DNA of 9,158 nucleotides from Planctomycetota bacterium (GTDB taxonomy: Bacteria > Planctomycetota > UBA11346): assembly GCA_024641365.1 (NCBI GenBank), contig JAHEDF010000134.1, forward strand, positions 1 to 9,158, given 5' to 3'. A model generated the notes under the pieces. The model searched no databases and was not told the origin of the DNA. It worked only from the letters and a program-made list of their open reading frames with translations. The position numbers and the translations under genes are program-made. Of the stretch, positions 5,778 to 9,158 are shown piece after piece (position 1 is the first letter of the stretch; every line of letters starts with the position of its first letter).

Positions 5778-6914
5778 TTACTCAGGCCATTTCCCGTCAT
5801 TAAATTGTTGCATAGTTAATTTTTTTGGGTCGAGCACCACATGACAAATGTGCCGACGTTGCCAACTATAGGTAATATGTACTAAACCATCGGCGCTTTG
5901 AATAACCGCAGGATAAGAAAATTCTCCAGGCTGATCGGCTAAAATAAGCGATGGGTGCCATTGTACGCCATCGTTACTCAGCGCGACGTTTAAAAAATCA
6001 CGACCGGAGGTAATGTGATTATAGACCAAAAGCTGGCGACCATCATGCAAAGTGACGGCATCAATGCTTGAATTAGGATTTGGTAACGTGGTTTCAGTCA
6101 TTTCCCCCCAGGTATTTCCAAGATCATGCGACCACACCTGCGTAATGATGCCTTCACGTGAACGACATAATATTTGTAATGAATTGTCCGCATGTTGCAG
6201 TATGGTTGGTTGAATAGCATCAAATGTGTGGCCATTTAATGGCCCGCTGCTGGTCCAATGTAAGCCATCCAATGTCGTCGTTTCCATGACGACGCGCCAT
6301 CCACGCGACAAAATTCGCAGTCCTGATGCTTCGGTGCTTGATGGACACAACAAGCTGCCATTCCACAACAATAATGGTTTGGTGCGAATAGGTCCTAAAA
6401 TATTGTCTGGCAGCGGTTGCCCCTCGCTCCAAGTCTGCCCACCATCGGTGGAATATTTGCGCATGCCCCACCAATGCCGCGGACTTTTTCCAACTTTATA
6501 GAACAACCATAATGGCCCTTGTGGCGACTGATAAAGCACAGGATTCCAACATGGCAGGGGATTACCATCGTCCCCCATGCCGTCCGCAATCATTTGTGGT
6601 TCGCTCCATTTATTATTTTTCGTTTTGCGACTCGACCAAATTTTTACATCGCTCCACCCTTCATGCGATCCCGAAAACCACGCGCACACTAAGCTGTCTC
6701 CAGCTTCAGCAATGGTTGAGGAATGACACATAGGAAATAAATTATCCCGATAAATCATTTCCTCAGAAATAATTCCGGGCTGCAATAAAATTTGATCATG
6801 CGAAACGCGCTCAATATGCGAACGTGACAATTCCGGCGCACATCCCGTCAGCCCAAACCAACCGCACAAGAAAAGCAAAATAAAGGTAAAAAAGTTGACC
6901 AACTGATTTCGCAT
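5778..6914 (-). CDS. BNR-propeller (sialidase-like) lipoprotein
   Basis: A 378-residue protein from the preferred ATG at 6914. The signal peptide ends in a perfect lipobox, LTGC (22-25), so it is probably lipid-anchored. The rest fits the BNR_2 (sialidase-like) six-bladed propeller: Asp-boxes STDGGQTW (155-162) and SHDLGNTW (262-269), plus weaker LDGLHW and SNDGVQW. Conserved stretches of this group include PCWNPVL (121-127), LFYKVG (137-142), GPIRTKP (174-180), PSSTE (191-195), IQPTIL (234-239), LCRSR (249-253), LPNPNSSIDAVTL (277-289), and EFSYPAVIQ (331-339). The N-terminal RIP motif of true sialidases is not seen; the first blade has LFPMCHSST instead. It is probably a glycosidase or glycan-binding propeller, with sialidase activity uncertain. 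The frame remains open to 7049, but that extension would place the signal peptide internally. Confidence 0.88.
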   Translation of the reverse strand: MRNQLVNFFTFILLFLCGWFGLTGCAPELSRSHIERVSHDQILLQPGIISEEMIYRDNLFPMCHSSTIAEAGDSLVCAWFSGSHEGWSDVKIWSSRKTKNNKWSEPQMIADGMGDDGNPLPCWNPVLYQSPQGPLWLFYKVGKSPRHWWGMRKYSTDGGQTWSEGQPLPDNILGPIRTKPLLLWNGSLLCPSSTEASGLRILSRGWRVVMETTTLDGLHWTSSGPLNGHTFDAIQPTILQHADNSLQILCRSREGIITQVWSHDLGNTWGEMTETTLPNPNSSIDAVTLHDGRQLLVYNHITSGRDFLNVALSNDGVQWHPSLILADQPGEFSYPAVIQSADGLVHITYSWQRRHICHVVLDPKKLTMQQFNDGKWPE

Positions 6915-6968
6915 TACTTTACCCCGCACAGTTAATTGGAGGCCACTATTAAAGCCCAACATCCATAA

Positions 6969-6974
6969 AGTATA
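6969..6974 (-). promoter_or_regulatory. Possible -10 box (TATACT) for the BNR gene
   Basis: On the minus strand, TATACT lies 55 bases upstream of the ATG at 6914, a plausible leader length, and would exclude the longer start at 7049. No good -35 hexamer is found at 16-18 bp spacing, so support is weak. Confidence 0.22.
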
Positions 6975-7104
6975 CACTAAATGAACGCCTAGTTCGCTAA
7001 TCCCCCACGCAGTTAAAGTGTTCGGCAGGGTGATAGAGCAGAGCCCCATATAGACGCAGAGAAGTGATTGATGGGCATAAATATGTCACCAATTACCTGT
7101 AATT

Positions 7105-7140
7105 AACTAGGCACGAGCCGTATGAACTAGGCACGAGCCG
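7105..7140. repeat. 16-bp direct repeat, period 20
   Basis: AACTAGGCACGAGCCG occurs at 7105-7120 and 7125-7140, directly before three-hairpin copy E. CACGAGCCG also precedes copy F (9017-9025), so it belongs to the left flank of the repeat system. Confidence 0.75.
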
Positions 7141-7150
7141 CCAGGCGAGC

Positions 7151-7333
7151 GGACGCCGAGTGGACGGTGGGCGGGTAAAATAGTCGCGTAGCGACGCCCG
7201 CCCATTTTTTCAAAGCGCAGCGCATGAAAAAAAGCTCCCGACAAAGTCCGTGGGGTTTGGGGCAAGCCCCGAAACAAAAAGTCCGTGGGAGCGCGAGGGC
7301 GTAAGCCCTCGAAACTAAACCCCCTCGAAACTA
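7151..7333 (+). repeat. Three-hairpin repeat, copy E, with double right end
   Basis: Hairpin 1 has arms TGGGCGGGT/GCCCGCCCA (a G-T pair at the inner base) and inner GTCGC/GCGAC as in copy A, then T6. Hairpin 2 is TTTTTTCA/TGAAAAAA. CGACAAAG is at 7239-7246. Two different right ends follow one another: the GTTTGGGG type (about 7255-7275) and a GTCCGTGGGAGCGC type with the stem CGAGGGC-GTAA-GCCCTCG (7295-7312). The tail CCTCGAAACTA is partly duplicated (7307-7317, 7323-7333). The last CTA is the complement of the TAG stop of the second sulfatase. Confidence 0.85.
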
Positions 7334-8653
7334 CAGACCCAGCTGTTTAAAAGCCCGAGCTAATTCCATGCGAATAACCGCACTCATCTCCGAATCATTT
7401 TCCACTTTAAATGGATATTGTTCCAAAGGATCTTGGGCCATGTGATATAAACGACCGTCGTTATATAATTTCCATGCTTGATTACGCACCCATTTTAAGC
7501 CGGAGCTTTTTCCGTCTGGTTCGACGCCACCAGGTTTTGGCAGCACCGCTTCTTCGCAATAAGAAAAAGTACGAGTGGACGGTTTATTACTCCGAATGCG
7601 ATCGGCAAAACTAATGCCGTCGATTGGGCGGTCTGCCGGTAATGCTGCACCAGCTAAATCTAAAAACGTTGGTAAGAAGTCAGAAAAATCTACCAAGTCA
7701 TTAATGACTTGTCCTGGCTGAATAACACCTGGCCAGTTGACGATCATAGGGACATTGGTGCCAGCATCAGTTAATTGCTTTTTCCCACCAGGAATTAATA
7801 ACCCATCACGTTTTGATACCACAGGTACGCTAATTAATTTATTACCTTCTGCACCAATAATGATGCTTGGCGGTGTTCCATTATCAGCGACAAAAATAAT
7901 AATTGTTTTTTCACGAAGTTTAAGCGCGTTTAAAGCCGTCACGAGTCGACCAACATTACGATCAGTTTCTGCAATCATTTCTGCATAACTATCATAGCGC
8001 CCAAAATGTCCGCGCGGCACGGGTTCTGCTAAGTCATCGGTGACTTCGTGAGCAAGTGCCATGGAATAATAGGCAATAAAAGGGCGATCTTTATTTGCCT
8101 TCATAAATTCTATCATGTAGTGCATATATAAGTCAGGGCCGTAGTGGCCGAGGGTGTCAGTACGAACGGCTCCATTGTGGTACACCATCGGCTCGTAATA
8201 GCGCGGACCTTCATGCCAACCGAATAAATTCCACTCCTGAAAACCTAAACGATGTGGGTGCTGCAAATCATCTTTCAATAAACATAATTGCCATTTACCA
8301 GCAATGCCGGTGGCATAGCCATGCTTTTGTAATAACGACGACCAGGTAAAAGGCTCTTCGCTCTTAGGGAAATCACCCCATGTCACCGGACCGTGACGAA
8401 ATGGATATTTTCCAGTCATGATGGTTATCCGCGATGGATGACAAACGGGCATGCTGTAAGCATGATTAAATTTCATACCCGTGCGCGCTAATTCATTGAG
8501 GTGCGGTGTCGGATAAGACTGCCCACCATAGCATTCTAATACTTCTTGCCCAATGTCGTCGGCAAGAATAAAAAGAATGTTTGGTTTCTCTGCGGTAAAC
8601 GATTGCTCAATAACGAGAGCGAAGATCAGCAAAGTAGTGAATAATTTATGCAT
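7331..8653 (-). CDS. Secreted sulfatase (type I, canonical CxPSR)
   Basis: A 440-residue sulfatase acting outside the cytoplasm on an unknown sulfate ester. Residues 1-20 form a signal peptide ending SFTA before EKPN. Catalytic features in order: metal-binding DD (32-33), the canonical formylglycine motif C71-H-P-S-R75 followed by MTGKYP, AGKWQL with K120, LAHE with H202, VADNGT (255-260, D257/N258), and [14 protein letters not shown] (289-302, K291 or K292). [15 protein letters not shown] (321-335) marks the C-terminal part. [12 protein letters not shown] (365-376) may help form the substrate pocket. Differing from the first sulfatase in motif and substrate-side loops, it probably has another specificity. 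The ATG at 8653 has no strong ribosome binding site. The TAG stop lies at the end of repeat copy E. Monocistronic in this window. Confidence 0.93.
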   Translation of the reverse strand: MHKLFTTLLIFALVIEQSFTAEKPNILFILADDIGQEVLECYGGQSYPTPHLNELARTGMKFNHAYSMPVCHPSRITIMTGKYPFRHGPVTWGDFPKSEEPFTWSSLLQKHGYATGIAGKWQLCLLKDDLQHPHRLGFQEWNLFGWHEGPRYYEPMVYHNGAVRTDTLGHYGPDLYMHYMIEFMKANKDRPFIAYYSMALAHEVTDDLAEPVPRGHFGRYDSYAEMIAETDRNVGRLVTALNALKLREKTIIIFVADNGTPPSIIIGAEGNKLISVPVVSKRDGLLIPGGKKQLTDAGTNVPMIVNWPGVIQPGQVINDLVDFSDFLPTFLDLAGAALPADRPIDGISFADRIRSNKPSTRTFSYCEEAVLPKPGGVEPDGKSSGLKWVRNQAWKLYNDGRLYHMAQDPLEQYPFKVENDSEMSAVIRMELARAFKQLGL

Positions 8654-8819
8654 AATTAAATACCATGGTTTGAGTCGTTAAATTAGGAAAGATGATTGAT
8701 CAATAGTCTGTGCACGATGCGACTGATCCCAGCATAGTCATTTGTCAAAAACGCCGAACAGGTTAACACAGAGCAAGCAAAATGAATGCATAACAATCAA
8801 TAATTTCGCCATTGCGCCA

Positions 8820-8955
8820 TTTTGTTTTGGGGCTCTGCCCCAAGCCCCGCGCTCCTTTGTCGCGTCTTTTTTTGCTGCACTTCGCTTACAAAAAATAATC
8901 GGGCGGTCGCTTTGCTCCCATTTTGCCCGATTACCGCCGCTCGGCGGACGTGATT
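8820..8955 (-). repeat. Diverged three-hairpin repeat, copy G, inverted
   Basis: Read on the minus strand, it keeps the order of copies A-F. A CCGC-CGA-GCGG stem replaces CGCCGAGTGACGG. Hairpin 1 has perfect arms AATCGGGC/GCCCGATT (8897-8904 and 8925-8932). A T6/A7 segment follows, then CGACAAAG (8855-8862) and hairpin 3 GGGGC/GCCCC (8829-8841). Primary sequence is strongly changed while the pairing is retained. Confidence 0.7.
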
Positions 8956-8990
8956 TTGGCAAAGGGATGTATTTGTTTGTAACGACAATC

Positions 8991-9004
8991 TTCGCCATTC
9001 GCCC
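8991..9004. repeat. Two heptamer units before copy F
   Basis: TTCGCCA and TTCGCCC lie 30 bp upstream of copy F, the same relative order as the arrays at 215-256 and 2247-2274. A similar degenerate pair occurs at 8805-8819 after an ATAATTTCGCC junction. Confidence 0.5.
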
Positions 9005-9033
9005 TGAGTTACGCAACACGAGCCGCAGGCTCG

Positions 9034-9158
9034 CGGACGCCGAGTGACGGTGGGCGGGCAAAATAGCGCGCAGCGCGCCCGCCCATTTTTTCCTAGCGGA
9101 GCGTAGAAAAAAAGCTCACGACAAAGTCCGTGGGAGCGCGAGGGCAGCGCCCACGAAA
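9034..9158 (+). repeat. Three-hairpin repeat, copy F (runs to window edge)
   Basis: Left part and hairpins 1 and 2 are the same as copy B. CGACAAAG is at 9119-9126. The right end is the GTCCGTGGGAGCGC type also seen in copy E, with stem GGGC-AGC-GCCC and an end CCCACGAAA at the edge. By analogy with A, D and E, a TAG stop of a minus-strand gene is expected just beyond. Confidence 0.85.

Larger units (their letters stand above)
8654..9033. other. Intergenic region with diverged repeats, no convincing gene
   Basis: The upstream region of the second sulfatase (8654-8800) shows no clear promoter. The remainder holds inverted copy G, degenerate heptamers (8805-8819 and 8991-9004) and the stem CGAGCC-GCA-GGCTCG (9019-9033) leading into copy F. 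Open frames on both strands simply read through repeat sequence. Confidence 0.65.

Noticed and set aside
8743..8748. TTGACA (-35-like) on the minus strand upstream of the second sulfatase
   Set aside because: No -10-like hexamer lies at 16-18 bp spacing, so a promoter cannot be supported.
8738..9061. Overlapping frames of about 100 codons on both strands
   Set aside because: They read through copy G, the heptamers and the start of copy F; no conserved domain or ribosome binding site is seen.

Overview
The window looks like a piece of a bacterial chromosome from the PVC group (Planctomycetes, Verrucomicrobia, Lentisphaerae and relatives). Three things point there. There are two secreted sulfatases and a BNR-type (sialidase-like) propeller lipoprotein within about 5 kb. 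There is a TPR protein whose N-terminal half matches a layout I associate with planctomycetal and verrucomicrobial proteins. The DNA between genes is full of palindromic repeats. The affiliation is inference; no rRNA or other phylogenetic marker is present.

Layout, left to right. 1-438: a repeat block made of a 234-bp element with inverted ends (its left end is cut off by the window edge), a 7-bp tandem repeat, and a three-hairpin repeat (copy A). 436-1584 (-): exported TPR protein. 1585-1992: no gene; an inverted repeat upstream of the TPR gene, a decayed three-hairpin repeat (H) and a REP-like stem. 1993-2645: a second block of the same composition, with the three-hairpin unit amplified (B, C, partial D). 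2624-3343 (-): orphan protein whose last residues and stop codon lie in repeat sequence. 3344-3691: divergent intergenic region. 3692-5113 (+): sulfatase, followed 58 bp later by an orphan lipoprotein gene, 5172-5726 (+). These converge on 5778-6914 (-), a BNR-propeller lipoprotein. 7105-7333: direct repeat plus three-hairpin copy E. 7331-8653 (-): second sulfatase. 8654-9158: no convincing gene; an inverted diverged copy (G), degenerate heptamers and copy F, which runs to the window edge.

The sulfatases, the BNR lipoprotein and probably the small lipoprotein are all exported. They fit stepwise breakdown of a sulfated glycan outside the cytoplasm. The glycan cannot be named from the sequence, and no sulfatase-maturating enzyme, transporter or regulator is in the window.

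The most notable signal is the intergenic repeat system. Eight copies or relics share an order of hairpins whose arms change in a compensatory way, while the linker CGACAAAG stays invariant. In all three cases where the right end of the repeat meets a minus-strand gene, that gene's TAG stop codon lies at or inside the repeat boundary. No transposase or other mobilising protein is present in the window.
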